Assembly: GCF_003173035.1 (NCBI RefSeq)
Contig: NZ_QGLE01000002.1
Location: 496,001 to 560,000 of the forward strand
Source: Zavarzinia aquatilis
GTDB lineage: Bacteria; Pseudomonadota; Alphaproteobacteria; Zavarziniales; Zavarziniaceae
Direction of reading: 5' to 3'
DNA length: 64,000 nucleotides
In this document: positions 8,157 through 16,535 of the stretch, one piece after another
How the letters are laid out: each line of letters begins with the position of its first letter
How positions within the stretch are numbered: the first letter of the stretch is position 1
Translations under genes and position numbers: made by a program
The notes under the pieces: generated by a model
Database searches by the model: none
What the model saw: only the letters and a program-made list of their open reading frames with translations
What the model was told of the DNA's origin: nothing

Positions 8157-8951
8157 TTAGCGCAAATGCTTGTGGAAATCGGGCGCCCGCTTCTCGTTGA
8201 AAGCGGCGACGCCTTCCTTGGATTCGGGCGTGTCGTAATAGAGTTTCACCGCGTGCAGGGCGAAATTGGCGATGCCCCGGATCGAATCCGAATCCGCGTT
8301 GAACGAGCGCTTGGCGAGGGCGAGGGCCGTGGGCGAGCGTTGGGCCAGCTTGTCGGTCCAGTCCTTCACCGCGGCATCCAGCTCGGCCAACGGCACCACC
8401 TTGTTGACGAGGCCCATCTCCTGGGCTTCGCGGGCGGTGTAACGCTCGTTCAGGAACCACATCTCGCGGGCGCGCTTGTCACCGATGTGACGGGCGAGGA
8501 AGGCCGTGCCCCAACCGGCGTCGACCGAGCCGACCTTGGGTCCGACCTGGCCGAACTGGGCGCTTTCGGCCGCGATGGTCAGATCGCACAGGGTGGCCAG
8601 CACATTGCCGCCGCCGATGGCGAAACCGTTCACCCGGGCGATCACCGGCTTGTGCACGTCGCGGATCAGGCCCTGCAATTCGTCGATCGGCAGGCCGACC
8701 ACGCCGCGCCCGTCGTAGGAACCTTCATGGGCCGACTGGTCGCCGCCGGTGCAGAACGCCTTTTCCCCGGCGCCCGTCAGCACGATGCAGGACACCTCGC
8801 GGTCGTTGGCGGCGCGGTGAAAGGCCTGGATCAATTCCTCGATGGTCTGGCCGCGGAAGGCGTTATAGACCTTGGGCCGGTTGATGATGATCCAGGCGGC
8901 GCGGTCGCGCACGTCGTAGATGATGTCTTCGAAAGCCTTGTCCTGGCTCAT
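8157..8951 (-). CDS. badI: 2-ketocyclohexanecarboxyl-CoA hydrolase (BadI-like)
   Basis: A 264-residue crotonase-fold enzyme strongly resembling Rhodopseudomonas BadI, which opens the ring of 2-ketocyclohexane-1-carboxyl-CoA by hydration to give pimeloyl-CoA. Family-specific stretches recalled from BadI are present: AFCTGGDQS, YDGRGVVGLP, IARVNGFAIGGGNVLATLCDLT and PKVGSVDAGWGTAFLAR. The Ser142 and Asp144 of the MenB/BadI active-site loop are kept. The pairing with a BadH-like dehydrogenase just upstream supports the call. MenB (naphthoyl synthase) is the main alternative, but no menaquinone genes lie here. The natural ring may carry substituents, as in terpenoid or naphthenic acids. Confidence 0.85.
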   Translation of the reverse strand: MSQDKAFEDIIYDVRDRAAWIIINRPKVYNAFRGQTIEELIQAFHRAANDREVSCIVLTGAGEKAFCTGGDQSAHEGSYDGRGVVGLPIDELQGLIRDVHKPVIARVNGFAIGGGNVLATLCDLTIAAESAQFGQVGPKVGSVDAGWGTAFLARHIGDKRAREMWFLNERYTAREAQEMGLVNKVVPLAELDAAVKDWTDKLAQRSPTALALAKRSFNADSDSIRGIANFALHAVKLYYDTPESKEGVAAFNEKRAPDFHKHLR

Positions 8952-8985
8952 GGCGTTCCCCTGTGTTCGCTTCGTCTGTGATCGG

Positions 8986-9747
8986 TCAGATCATGTTCAT
9001 GCCGCCGGAGACCGAGATGGTCTGGCCGGTGATGAAATTGGCGTCTTCGGAGGCGAGGAAGGCGACCATGCCGGCGTAATCCTCGGGCTCGCCCATGCGC
9101 TTCAGCGGAATGCCGCGCACCATGGCGTCCTTCCACTTGATCGCGTCGTCGCCGGTGCCGAGCACGGACTGCATCATCGGCGTGTTGGTCGGGCCGGGGC
9201 AGACGGTGTTCAGCAGCACGCCCTTGCGCGCCAGTTCACGGGCGATCGACTTGGTGAAGGAAATCACCCCGCCCTTGCAGGCCGAATAGACCGCCTCGTC
9301 GCTGGTGCCGACGCGCGCCGCGTCGGAGGCGATGTTGACGACCCGTCCGCCGCCCCGCGCCACCATCAGCGGACAGACCGCGTGATGGGTGTTCAGCGGA
9401 CCGTAGAGGTTGATGCGGATGATCTTGTCCCACAGCGCCTGATCGGACTTGAGGAAGGCGAGCGGCTTGTCCCAGCCGGCGTTGTTGCACAGCAGCCAGA
9501 TCGGGCCCAGATCGGCCTCGACCGCGGCGACCGCGGCCTGCACGGCGGCATAGTCGCCAACATCGACCTGATAGGTCTTGATGACCGCGCCGCTGCCGGC
9601 CAGGGTCGCCGTTTCCTCGCCCGCCGCCGGGTTCAGGTCGAAAATGGCGACCTTGGCGCCCTCTTCGGCCAGACGCAGGCTGATGGCACGACCGATGCCC
9701 TGACCGCCACCGGTGACGATGGCGACTTTATTCGACAGTCCACGCAA
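8986..9747 (-). CDS. badH: 2-hydroxycyclohexanecarboxyl-CoA dehydrogenase-like SDR (BadH-like)
   Basis: A 253-residue classical SDR with the cofactor motif TGGGQGIG, CNNAGWDKPLAFL, catalytic Ser141, Tyr154 and Lys158 (YSACKGG) and the C-terminal GQTISVSGGMNMI. The NNAGWD, NIASDAARVG and CPGPTNTPM stretches are the ones I associate with BadH, which oxidises 2-hydroxycyclohexane-1-carboxyl-CoA to the 2-keto compound with NAD. It sits 34 bases upstream of the BadI homologue in the same operon, matching the reaction order. Assignment rests on resemblance plus context. Confidence 0.8.
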   Translation of the reverse strand: MRGLSNKVAIVTGGGQGIGRAISLRLAEEGAKVAIFDLNPAAGEETATLAGSGAVIKTYQVDVGDYAAVQAAVAAVEADLGPIWLLCNNAGWDKPLAFLKSDQALWDKIIRINLYGPLNTHHAVCPLMVARGGGRVVNIASDAARVGTSDEAVYSACKGGVISFTKSIARELARKGVLLNTVCPGPTNTPMMQSVLGTGDDAIKWKDAMVRGIPLKRMGEPEDYAGMVAFLASEDANFITGQTISVSGGMNMI

Positions 9748-9774
9748 GTTTCTTCCTCCCTCGGAACATGATCT

Positions 9775-10266
9775 CTAGGAGGCGTCGGCCCCGACCTCTT
9801 CTTCGTCGTGCTCGACGCGCTCCCCACCCAGCAGCTCGAGAAGGTTCTCCTTCATCGCCCGCAATGCCTTCACCATCACCTGCAACTCGGCCTCGTCGAT
9901 GCCGCGCAGGATGTCCTCCTCGGCCCCGGCGACGCTGTTCCTGATGTCCTTGATCAGCTTGGTGCCGACCTTGGTCAGGAAGACCCGCTTCACCCGCCGG
10001 TCGGTCTGATCCGCCCGCCGCTCGACGAGGCCGTTGGCCTCGAGCCGGTCGATCAGCCCGCCCAGCGCCACCTTGCCGAGGTCCAGTTCCTCGGCCAGGG
10101 CGACCTGGGGCATCCCGTCCCGCCGGGACAGGAACGCCAGCACCCACCACTGCGAACGGGTCACGTTCAGCGGCTTCAGAACCCGGTCGGTCACGTTGCG
10201 GCGCAACCGCGATACATCGTGCACTAGGAAACCGAGTCGCAATCTCCAATTCAGATCCGGGCCCAT
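9775..10266 (-). CDS. MarR-family transcriptional regulator (BadR-like)
   Basis: A 163-residue winged-helix regulator. The start ATG 10266 is preferred because GAAGGAG lies seven bases upstream; longer in-frame starts up to 10329 lack one. Residues 38-115 form the winged helix: NVTRSQWWVLAFL, VALAEELDLGKVALGGLIDRLEANGLV and the wing RRADQTDRRVKRVFLT. It is transcribed first in the badHI-like operon and lies beside operator site 3, so it probably represses its own operon and the divergent thiolase operon, releasing on binding a pathway CoA thioester. In Rhodopseudomonas a MarR protein, BadR, controls the badHI genes, which makes this context close. Confidence 0.85.
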   Translation of the reverse strand: MGPDLNWRLRLGFLVHDVSRLRRNVTDRVLKPLNVTRSQWWVLAFLSRRDGMPQVALAEELDLGKVALGGLIDRLEANGLVERRADQTDRRVKRVFLTKVGTKLIKDIRNSVAGAEEDILRGIDEAELQVMVKALRAMKENLLELLGGERVEHDEEEVGADAS

Positions 10267-10344
10267 GGACTTCTCCTTCAAAAACGGCAGAATCCATGTA
10301 CTAGCGCCAATCTGCTCCTTCTGCATCAATCACTCGCGGCACCT

Positions 10345-10368
10345 TTATCGTACACTTGCGTACCATAA
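10345..10368. promoter_or_regulatory. Palindromic operator, site 3 of the putative MarR regulon
   Basis: TTATC-GTACAC-TT-GCGTAC-CATAA, an imperfect 24-bp palindrome in the divergent region between the MarR gene (start 10266) and the HMGS-like/DUF35 gene (start 10417). Nineteen or more positions agree with site 2. Its position fits autoregulation plus control of the rightward operon. Confidence 0.75.
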
Positions 10369-10416
10369 GCAAGCGAGTTATTAAGTCGATCCAACGGGAC
10401 TGGAAACGGATCGACG

Positions 10417-11847
10417 ATGGCCACCAGAAGCATCACGGGATTGGGCGCCTATCTGCCCCTGCTGCGGCTCGACCGCCAGACGGCGGCGAAGGCCTTGCGC
10501 TGGTCGGGCCTCGGCGGCCCCCGCACCGGCCGCCGCGCCGTCGCCGCCTTCGACGAGGACGCGCTGACCCTCGCGGTGGAGGCGGCGCGCCTCGCCACCG
10601 CCCCGGCCGGCGCCATCGCCAAGGCCGTGGTCGCCACCACCTCGGCGCCCTTCTTCGAGCGGTCCCAGGCCGGCATCCTGATCGACGCGCTGCATCTGCC
10701 GTCCGCGACCCGGGCGCAGGATGTCGGCGGCAGCCGGCGGGCCGGCGTCTCCGCCCTGCTCGATGCCCTGCTGGGCGGCACGGGCGATGTCCTGATCGCG
10801 GCCGGCGAGCGTCGCCCGACCCAGGTCGGCAACGGCCTGCAACTGGCCTGGGGCGATGGCGCGGCCGCCGTCCTTGTCGGCGATGGCGAGGGCGCCCGGC
10901 TGCTCGGCCATGCCTCGCTGGCCCACGACCTTGTCGATGTCTATGCCTCGCGCGAGCATCCCACGCCCTATCAGGCGGAGGAGCGTTTCATCCGCGACAC
11001 CGCCGTCGCCGCCATTCTCGTGCCGACGATCAGCGCCGCGCTCGACGCCGCCGGCCTTGAGGCGGGCGACATCGCCGCCGCCGTGGTGCACGAGCCGGTC
11101 ACCGGCACTTACAAGGCCGTCGCCGGGGCCCTCGGCCTGAAGGTCGCCAATCTGGCGGAGGCGGTGACGGAAGGCGCGGGCGACCTTGGCACGGCTCATG
11201 TCTTCTTCGCCCTCGGCCTCGCGCTCGAAAAGGCGGTGGTCGGCGACCGCATCCTGCTGGCGGGATTCGGTGGCGGCTGCGACGTGCTGGTGCTCGAAGT
11301 GCGCGCGCCGGTCGCCGGGGCCGGCCATGCCGGGGCGGCCCTCGGCCAGGGCCTCGGCCTTGCCGACTACGTCCGCTTCCTCAGCCTGACCGGCAGCCTC
11401 GACCTCGACTGGGGTCCGCGCTCGGAGCTGGAACAGAAGACCTCCGCCTCGGTGCTGGAGCGTTACGGCCGCGACATGGCCGGTTTCATCGGCGGGCGCG
11501 ACGCCGCCGGCAATACCCAGTTCCCCAAGACGCGACTGCCTGTCGCCCCCGGCGTCGAAGCGGCGCCGATGACCGATGTCCGTCTCGCCGACGAGACCGG
11601 CACCATCGTCTCGATCACCGCCGACCGGCTGAACTACTGCCCGGACCCGCCCTTCTATTTCGGTCTCGTCCAGTTCCCGGGCGGCGCTCGCGTGTTGATG
11701 GAAGTGACCGACATCGCCGGCACCCCGCCCGCCGTCGGCGATCCGCTGGCCATGCGATTCCGCGTGAAATCCGCCGACCGGCGCCGGGGCTTCCGCACCT
11801 ATTTCTGGAAGGCCGCCCCGGTGGCCCGTCCGTCGCTGGAGGGTTGA
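10417..11847 (+). CDS. HMG-CoA synthase-like thiolase-fold protein fused to a DUF35 OB-fold domain
   Basis: 476 residues. Residues 1-330 have the fold of HMG-CoA synthase / ketoacyl synthase III (ITGLGAYLPLLRLDR, WGDGAAAVLVGDG, GDRILLAGFGGG). From about residue 370 a DUF35-type OB domain follows, beginning QFPKTRLPVAP and including GTIVSITADRLNYCPDPPFYFGLV. The nucleophilic Cys is absent: the aligned stretch QDVGGSRRAG has Ser/Arg at 106-107, although His225 (VVHEPVTG) remains. The zinc-ribbon cysteines usually preceding DUF35 are also missing. In archaea and steroid degraders, DUF35 proteins form complexes with thiolases; here it lies four bases before an SCP2-type thiolase. A scaffold, acyl-channelling or retro-aldolase role is plausible but inferred. 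Confidence 0.85.
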   Translation: MATRSITGLGAYLPLLRLDRQTAAKALRWSGLGGPRTGRRAVAAFDEDALTLAVEAARLATAPAGAIAKAVVATTSAPFFERSQAGILIDALHLPSATRAQDVGGSRRAGVSALLDALLGGTGDVLIAAGERRPTQVGNGLQLAWGDGAAAVLVGDGEGARLLGHASLAHDLVDVYASREHPTPYQAEERFIRDTAVAAILVPTISAALDAAGLEAGDIAAAVVHEPVTGTYKAVAGALGLKVANLAEAVTEGAGDLGTAHVFFALGLALEKAVVGDRILLAGFGGGCDVLVLEVRAPVAGAGHAGAALGQGLGLADYVRFLSLTGSLDLDWGPRSELEQKTSASVLERYGRDMAGFIGGRDAAGNTQFPKTRLPVAPGVEAAPMTDVRLADETGTIVSITADRLNYCPDPPFYFGLVQFPGGARVLMEVTDIAGTPPAVGDPLAMRFRVKSADRRRGFRTYFWKAAPVARPSLEG

Positions 11848-11850
11848 GAC

Positions 11851-13050
11851 ATGGCAACAGGCATTCGCGACAAGGTCGCCATTCTCGGCATGGGCTGCAC
11901 CAATTTCGGCGAGCGCTGGGACGCAGGTTCTGAAGACCTGATGGTCGAAGCCTTCACCGAGGCGCTGGCCGACGCCGGCATCGCCCGCGAGGATATCCAG
12001 GCCGCCTGGCTGGGCGCCGCGCTCGACGATGTGAATGTCGGCAACTCCGCCCTGCCCCTCGCCTTCGCGCTGCGCCTGCGGCCGATGCCGGTGACGCGGG
12101 TCGAGAATATGTGCGCGACCGGCACCGAGGCCCTGCGCGCCGCGGTCTATGCCGTCGCCGCCGGGGCCTGCGACATCGCCCTCGCGCTTGGCGTCGAGAA
12201 GCTGAAGGACACCGGCTATGGCGGCCTGCCCTTGCGCACCAAGGGCCTCGCCAATGACCTGTGGATGCCCTATGGCTCCGCCCCCGGCTCCTTCGCCCAG
12301 CTGGCCGGGGCCTATGCGAGGCGCCACGGCATCGAGGCCGGCGACCTGAAGCGGGCCATGGCCCATGTCTCATGGAAGAGCCACCAGAACGGCGCCCTGA
12401 ACCCCAAGGCGCATCTGCGGAAGGCCGTGTCCATGGACACGATCCTGAACGCGCCCCTGATCGCCGATCCGCTCGGCCTGTTCGACTGCTGCGGTGTCTC
12501 GGACGGCGCCGCCTGCGCCATCGTGACGACGCCCGATATCGCCCGGGGCCTTGGCAAGCGCGACATCGTCACGGTGAAGGCGATCCAGCTGTCCGCCAGC
12601 AACGGCTGGGAAAGCCAGCATGGCACCTGGGACGGCTCCTATGTCCGCAACACGCGGGAAGCCTCGCGCCGCGCCTATGCCGAGGCCGGCATCAACGACC
12701 CCCGCGTCCAGCTCGGCCTGACCGAGGTGCACGACTGTTTCTCGATCACCGAGCTTGTGACCATGGAAGACCTCGGCCTGTCGGACGAGGGCCGCGCGCC
12801 CTTCGATATCCTGGACGGCAGGTTCGACCGGGACGGCACCCTGCCCTGCCAGATCGACGGCGGCCTGAAGTGCTTCGGCCACCCGGTCGGGGCATCCGGC
12901 CTGCGCATGGCCTATGAGGTCTACAGCCAGTTGCTCGGCCGCGCGGGCGAGCGCCAGCGCGCCACCGTGGACTTCGGCCTGACCCACAATCTGGGCGGCG
13001 CCCCCTTCAATAGCGTGGCCGCGGTTTCGATCCTCGGCCGGCTCGACTGA
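11851..13050 (+). CDS. SCP2-type thiolase / lipid-transfer-like thiolase
   Basis: 399 residues. The acyl-binding Cys88 is in VENMCATGTEAL, His in EVHDCFSITEL and in CFGHPVGASGLRM. The second catalytic Cys found near the C-terminus of degradative thiolases is replaced: the segment reads LTHNLGGAPFNSVAAVSIL. This is typical of SCP2/Ltp-like thiolases that can work as retro-aldolases or thiolases with a DUF35 partner. It follows the DUF35 fusion by three bases, strongly suggesting a complex. Expected function is C-C bond cleavage of a 3-keto or 3-hydroxy acyl-CoA in the cytosol. Confidence 0.88.
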   Translation: MATGIRDKVAILGMGCTNFGERWDAGSEDLMVEAFTEALADAGIAREDIQAAWLGAALDDVNVGNSALPLAFALRLRPMPVTRVENMCATGTEALRAAVYAVAAGACDIALALGVEKLKDTGYGGLPLRTKGLANDLWMPYGSAPGSFAQLAGAYARRHGIEAGDLKRAMAHVSWKSHQNGALNPKAHLRKAVSMDTILNAPLIADPLGLFDCCGVSDGAACAIVTTPDIARGLGKRDIVTVKAIQLSASNGWESQHGTWDGSYVRNTREASRRAYAEAGINDPRVQLGLTEVHDCFSITELVTMEDLGLSDEGRAPFDILDGRFDRDGTLPCQIDGGLKCFGHPVGASGLRMAYEVYSQLLGRAGERQRATVDFGLTHNLGGAPFNSVAAVSILGRLD

Positions 13051-13068
13051 CAATAACGGGAGGAAAAC

Positions 13069-13521
13069 ATGGCAGGGCGTTATTTCGAGGAATTCGAGGT
13101 CGGCCAGACCTTCGTGCACGAGGTCCGGCGCACGGTGACGGAGATGGACAACATCCTGTTCTCCAGCCTGACCTATAATCCGGCGGCCATTCACATCGAC
13201 GCCGAATACGCCAAGGGCACGGAATTCGGCAAGCCGCTGATGAACAGCATCTTCACGCTGGGCCTCGTCGTCGGCCTGTCGATCTATGACACCACCCTCG
13301 GCACCACGGTCGGCAACCTCGGCTGGGAAGAGGTGCGTTTCGCGAAGCCCGTCTTCGCCGGTGACACGCTGCGTTCCGAATCCGTCGTCGTCGGCATCCG
13401 CGAGTCGAAATCCCGCCCGACCCAGGGCATCGTCACCTTCGAGCACCGCGGCTTCAACCAGCGGAACGAGGAAGTGGCCTATTGCCGCCGCGTCGCCCTG
13501 ATGCTGAGGAAGCCGGCATGA
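13069..13521 (+). CDS. MaoC-family (R)-specific enoyl-CoA hydratase
   Basis: A 150-residue single hot-dog-fold protein. FEEFEVGQTF at the start and the hydratase-2 type motif around YNPAAIHIDAEYAKGTEFGKPLMNSIF are visible, with Asn and His in the positions of the usual D/N-x5-H pair. A good GGGAGG site precedes ATG 13069. It overlaps the next gene (CitE-like lyase) by ATGA. Such MaoC plus CitE-like pairs occur in citramalyl-/mesaconyl-CoA chemistry, where a branched unsaturated CoA ester is hydrated to a tertiary alcohol and then cleaved. That role here is inference. Confidence 0.85.
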   Translation: MAGRYFEEFEVGQTFVHEVRRTVTEMDNILFSSLTYNPAAIHIDAEYAKGTEFGKPLMNSIFTLGLVVGLSIYDTTLGTTVGNLGWEEVRFAKPVFAGDTLRSESVVVGIRESKSRPTQGIVTFEHRGFNQRNEEVAYCRRVALMLRKPA

Positions 13522-14387
13522 GGCTGCGCTCCCTGCTCTTCGTGCCCGGCGACAGCGAGAAGAAATTCGCCAAAGCCGCCACCGTCGGCGCGGACGCCCT
13601 GATCCTCGATCTCGAGGACGCGGTGGCGCCCAGCCGCAAGGCCGAGGCCCGCTTCATCGTCCGCGACCTGATCGCGGCGGCGACCGACCGACGCTGGCAT
13701 TGCGTCGTCCGCGTCAACGCCCTCGACACCGGCCTCACCCTCGAGGACCTCGCCGCCGTGGTGCGCCCCGGCCTCGACGCCATCCTGGTGCCGAAGTCGA
13801 ACGGCGCCGCCGACATAATGCGCATCGGCCATTATCTCGACGCGCTGGAAGCCCAGGCCGGCATGGCGCCCAGCACGGTGAAGATCCTCGTCGTCGCGAC
13901 CGAGACGCCGAGCGCCATGTTCAACCTCGGCACCTATGCCCCTGCCCATCCCCGCCTCGCCGGCCTGACCTGGGGGGCGGAGGATCTGGGCGCCGCCATC
14001 GGCGCGACCGCCAACAAGGACGCGGATGGCGACTGGAGCTTCCCCTACCGCGTCGCCCGTTCGATGTGCCTTTTCGCCGCCGCCGCCGCCGATGTCGCGC
14101 CCATCGACACGCTCTATACGGACTTCCGCGACCCCGAAGGTCTCGCGGCGAGCTGCCGGATTTCGCGGCGCGACGGTTTCACCGGCCGCATCGCCATCCA
14201 TCCCGATCAGGTCGAGGTGATCAACCGCTGCTTCACCCCGGCGGCCGAGGACATCGCCCATGCAAGGCGCATCGTCGACGCCTTCGCGGCGGCGCCCGAC
14301 GCCGGCACCATCGGCATCGACGGCAAGATGTACGACATCCCCCATCTGAAGCAGGCGCGGCGCGTGCTGGCCGCCGCCGAAGCCTGA
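13518..14387 (+). CDS. CitE-like CoA ester lyase (HpcH/HpaI aldolase family)
   Basis: 289 residues starting at ATG 13518, which overlaps the upstream stop. SLLFVPGDSEKKF, ADALILDLEDAV, CVVRVNALDTG, ATETPSAMFNL and LTWGAEDLGAAIGA are all family motifs; the metal-binding Glu and Asp lie in ATETPS and GAEDL. Relatives cleave (S)-malyl-, citramalyl- or related 3-hydroxyacyl-CoA thioesters, or hydrolyse them. The neighbour MaoC hydratase would supply the 3-hydroxyacyl-CoA. The substrate is not determinable from sequence. Confidence 0.88.
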   Translation: MRLRSLLFVPGDSEKKFAKAATVGADALILDLEDAVAPSRKAEARFIVRDLIAAATDRRWHCVVRVNALDTGLTLEDLAAVVRPGLDAILVPKSNGAADIMRIGHYLDALEAQAGMAPSTVKILVVATETPSAMFNLGTYAPAHPRLAGLTWGAEDLGAAIGATANKDADGDWSFPYRVARSMCLFAAAAADVAPIDTLYTDFRDPEGLAASCRISRRDGFTGRIAIHPDQVEVINRCFTPAAEDIAHARRIVDAFAAAPDAGTIGIDGKMYDIPHLKQARRVLAAAEA

Positions 14388-14396
14388 GGACGCGCC

Positions 14397-15581
14397 ATGA
14401 ACGCCTTTACCCCGACCGACCTGACCGACAACGAGGACCACCGCGCGATCCGCGAGGGCGTGCGCGCCGTCGTCTCCCGCTTCGACGACGAATATTGGCT
14501 GGAACGCGACGAGGACGGAAAATTCCCCTTCGAGTTCCACCGCGCCATGGCCGAAGCCGGCTGGCTCGGCATCACCATGCCGGTCGAATATGGCGGCGCC
14601 GGCCTCGGCGTGACCGAGGCGGCGATCATGATGCATGAGGTCGCCAGCCACGGCGGCGGCATGGCCGCGACCTCGGCCGTGCACATCAACCTGTTCGGGC
14701 CGCACCCCATCGTCGTCCACGGCACGCACGAGCAGAAATCCCGCTGGGTACCGCGCCTGATCTCGGGCGAGGATCAGGTCTGCTTCGGCTTCACCGAACC
14801 CGACGCCGGCCTGAACACGACCCGCATCAAGACCTTCGCCGAGAAGGTCGAGGGCGGTTACATCGTGCACGGCCAGAAGGTCTGGACCTCGACCGCGCAG
14901 GTCGCCAACAAGATCATGCTGCTGACCCGGACGACGCGCTACGAGGATGCGAAGCGCCCGACCGACGGCATCACCATCTTCTATACCGATCTCGACCGCT
15001 CCAAGATCGAAGTGCGCAAGATCCCCAAGATGGGCCGCAAGGCGGTCGATTCCAACGCGATCTTCATCGACGGCTTGTTCATCCCCGACGAAGACCGCAT
15101 CGGCGAGGAAGGCAAGGGCTTTTCCTATATCCTGCACAGCCTGAACCCGGAGCGGGTGCTGATCGCGGTCGAGGCCATCGGCATCGGTCAGGACGCCCTG
15201 CGCCGGGCGGCGAAATACGCCCAGGACCGCGTGGTGTTCGACCGCCCCATCGGCCAGAACCAGGGCATCCAGCACCCGCTGGCGGAACGCTGGATGTATC
15301 TCGAAAGCGCCTGGCTGATGGCGATGCGCGCGGCCCAGCTCTATGACGCCGGCAAACCCTGCGGCGCCGAGGCGAATTCGGCGAAATTCCTCGGCGCCCG
15401 CGCCGGTTACGACAGCTGCCTGCAAGCGGTGCTGACCCATGGCGGCTTCGGCTACGCCAAGGAATATCACGTCGAGCGCCTGCTGCGCGAGGTGACCGTC
15501 ACCCGCATCGCCCCGATCACGGAACAGCTCATTCTCTGCTTCATCGCCGAGAAGGTGCTGGACCTGCCCAAATCCTATTGA
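14397..15581 (+). CDS. Acyl-CoA dehydrogenase
   Basis: 394 residues with typical FAD and acyl-binding motifs: TMPVEYGGAGLGV, FGFTEPDAGLNTTRIKTF, VWTSTAQVANK and LTHGGFGYAKEYHVERLLREV. The C-terminal catalytic YEGT is replaced by RIAPITEQLILCF; the Glu in NPERVLIAVEAI is the likely base, as in LCAD-type enzymes. Third acyl-CoA dehydrogenase of the MarR-linked region, fifth gene of the rightward operon, nine bases after the CitE-like gene. Preferred chain length or branch is unknown. Confidence 0.9.
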   Translation: MNAFTPTDLTDNEDHRAIREGVRAVVSRFDDEYWLERDEDGKFPFEFHRAMAEAGWLGITMPVEYGGAGLGVTEAAIMMHEVASHGGGMAATSAVHINLFGPHPIVVHGTHEQKSRWVPRLISGEDQVCFGFTEPDAGLNTTRIKTFAEKVEGGYIVHGQKVWTSTAQVANKIMLLTRTTRYEDAKRPTDGITIFYTDLDRSKIEVRKIPKMGRKAVDSNAIFIDGLFIPDEDRIGEEGKGFSYILHSLNPERVLIAVEAIGIGQDALRRAAKYAQDRVVFDRPIGQNQGIQHPLAERWMYLESAWLMAMRAAQLYDAGKPCGAEANSAKFLGARAGYDSCLQAVLTHGGFGYAKEYHVERLLREVTVTRIAPITEQLILCFIAEKVLDLPKSY

Positions 15582-15601
15582 AGCCCGCGAGGTCCAGCAT
15601 C

Positions 15602-16528
15602 ATGACATCGACAATCGCCAGCATGGCGGGCAAGACCGTCCTCGTCACCGGCGCCGGCCGGGGCGTCGGCCGGGGTATCGCGCTCGAGATGGCGGCGGCC
15701 GGCGCTGCCGTCGTCGTCAACGATCTCGGCACCTCGCTGAAGGGCGAAGGGGCGGAGGATGGCTCCCCCGCCGAACAGGTGGTCGCGGAAATCCGCGCGG
15801 CGGGCGGCAAGGCCATCGCCAACCACGGCAGCGTCGCCTCGAATGCCGACGCGAAGGAGATGATCAGGGCGGCGGTCGAGACCTTCGGCCGCATCGACGC
15901 CGTGGTGAACAATGCCGGCAACCTGCGCGACACGCTGTTCCACAAGATGGAAGAGGCGGATTTCGACGCCGTTCTCGCCGTCCACCTGAAGGGCTGCTTC
16001 AATACGAGCAGCGCCGCCGCGCCCTATTTCAAGGAACAGGCCTCGGGCGCCTTCGTCCATATGTCCTCGACCTCGGGCCTCATCGGCAACATGGGGCAGG
16101 CCAATTACATGGCGGCCAAACTCGGCATCGTCGGCCTGTCGAAGTCGATCGCCATCGACATGGCGCGCTTCAACGTCCGCTCCAACGCCGTCGCGCCCTT
16201 CGCCTGGACCCGCATGGTCGATTCGATCCCGGCGACCACGCCCGAGCAGATCAGGCGGGTGGAGGGGTTGAAGAAACTCGTGCCCGAGAAGATCGCCCCC
16301 TTCGTCGTCGCCCTGACCTCGGATGCCGGGGCCAAGGTCACCGGCCAGATCTTTGGCGTGCGCAACAACGAGATCTATCTGTTCTCGCAGCCGCGCCCCA
16401 TCCGCACCGCCCACACCAGCGACGGCTGGACCCCGGACACCATCGCCGAGCGCGTGTTCGCGATGTTCGAGAATGACTTCTATCCCCTGCACCGCTCGGG
16501 CGACGTCTTCACCTGGGCCCCGGTCTGA
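15602..16528 (+). CDS. MFE-2-like 3-hydroxyacyl-CoA dehydrogenase (SDR)
   Basis: 308 residues from ATG 15602; an in-frame ATG at 15623 is an alternative. TGAGRGVGRGIALEMAAAGA with the following VVVNDLG is the signature of the dehydrogenase domain of peroxisomal multifunctional enzyme type 2, as are NNAGNLRDTLFHKM and catalytic YMAAK. The roughly 50-residue tail beyond the SDR core also fits that family. Expected reaction is NAD-dependent oxidation of (R)-3-hydroxyacyl-CoA. The matching MFE-2-type hydratase is the next gene, so the two together replace one multifunctional protein. Confidence 0.87.
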   Translation: MTSTIASMAGKTVLVTGAGRGVGRGIALEMAAAGAAVVVNDLGTSLKGEGAEDGSPAEQVVAEIRAAGGKAIANHGSVASNADAKEMIRAAVETFGRIDAVVNNAGNLRDTLFHKMEEADFDAVLAVHLKGCFNTSSAAAPYFKEQASGAFVHMSSTSGLIGNMGQANYMAAKLGIVGLSKSIAIDMARFNVRSNAVAPFAWTRMVDSIPATTPEQIRRVEGLKKLVPEKIAPFVVALTSDAGAKVTGQIFGVRNNEIYLFSQPRPIRTAHTSDGWTPDTIAERVFAMFENDFYPLHRSGDVFTWAPV

Positions 16529-16535
16529 GGCCGCG

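Noticed and set aside
6862-8460. Long arginine/glycine-rich reading frames antisense to or overlapping the CoA-transferase and badHI genes
   Set aside because: They are shadows caused by high GC at third codon positions; they lack ribosome-binding sites and family motifs. The same applies to many others across the window.
8157-9747. Anaerobic benzoate degradation locus
   Set aside because: Although badH and badI homologues are present, there is no benzoyl-CoA reductase, badK or 4-hydroxybenzoate gene, so an aerobic alicyclic pathway is more likely.
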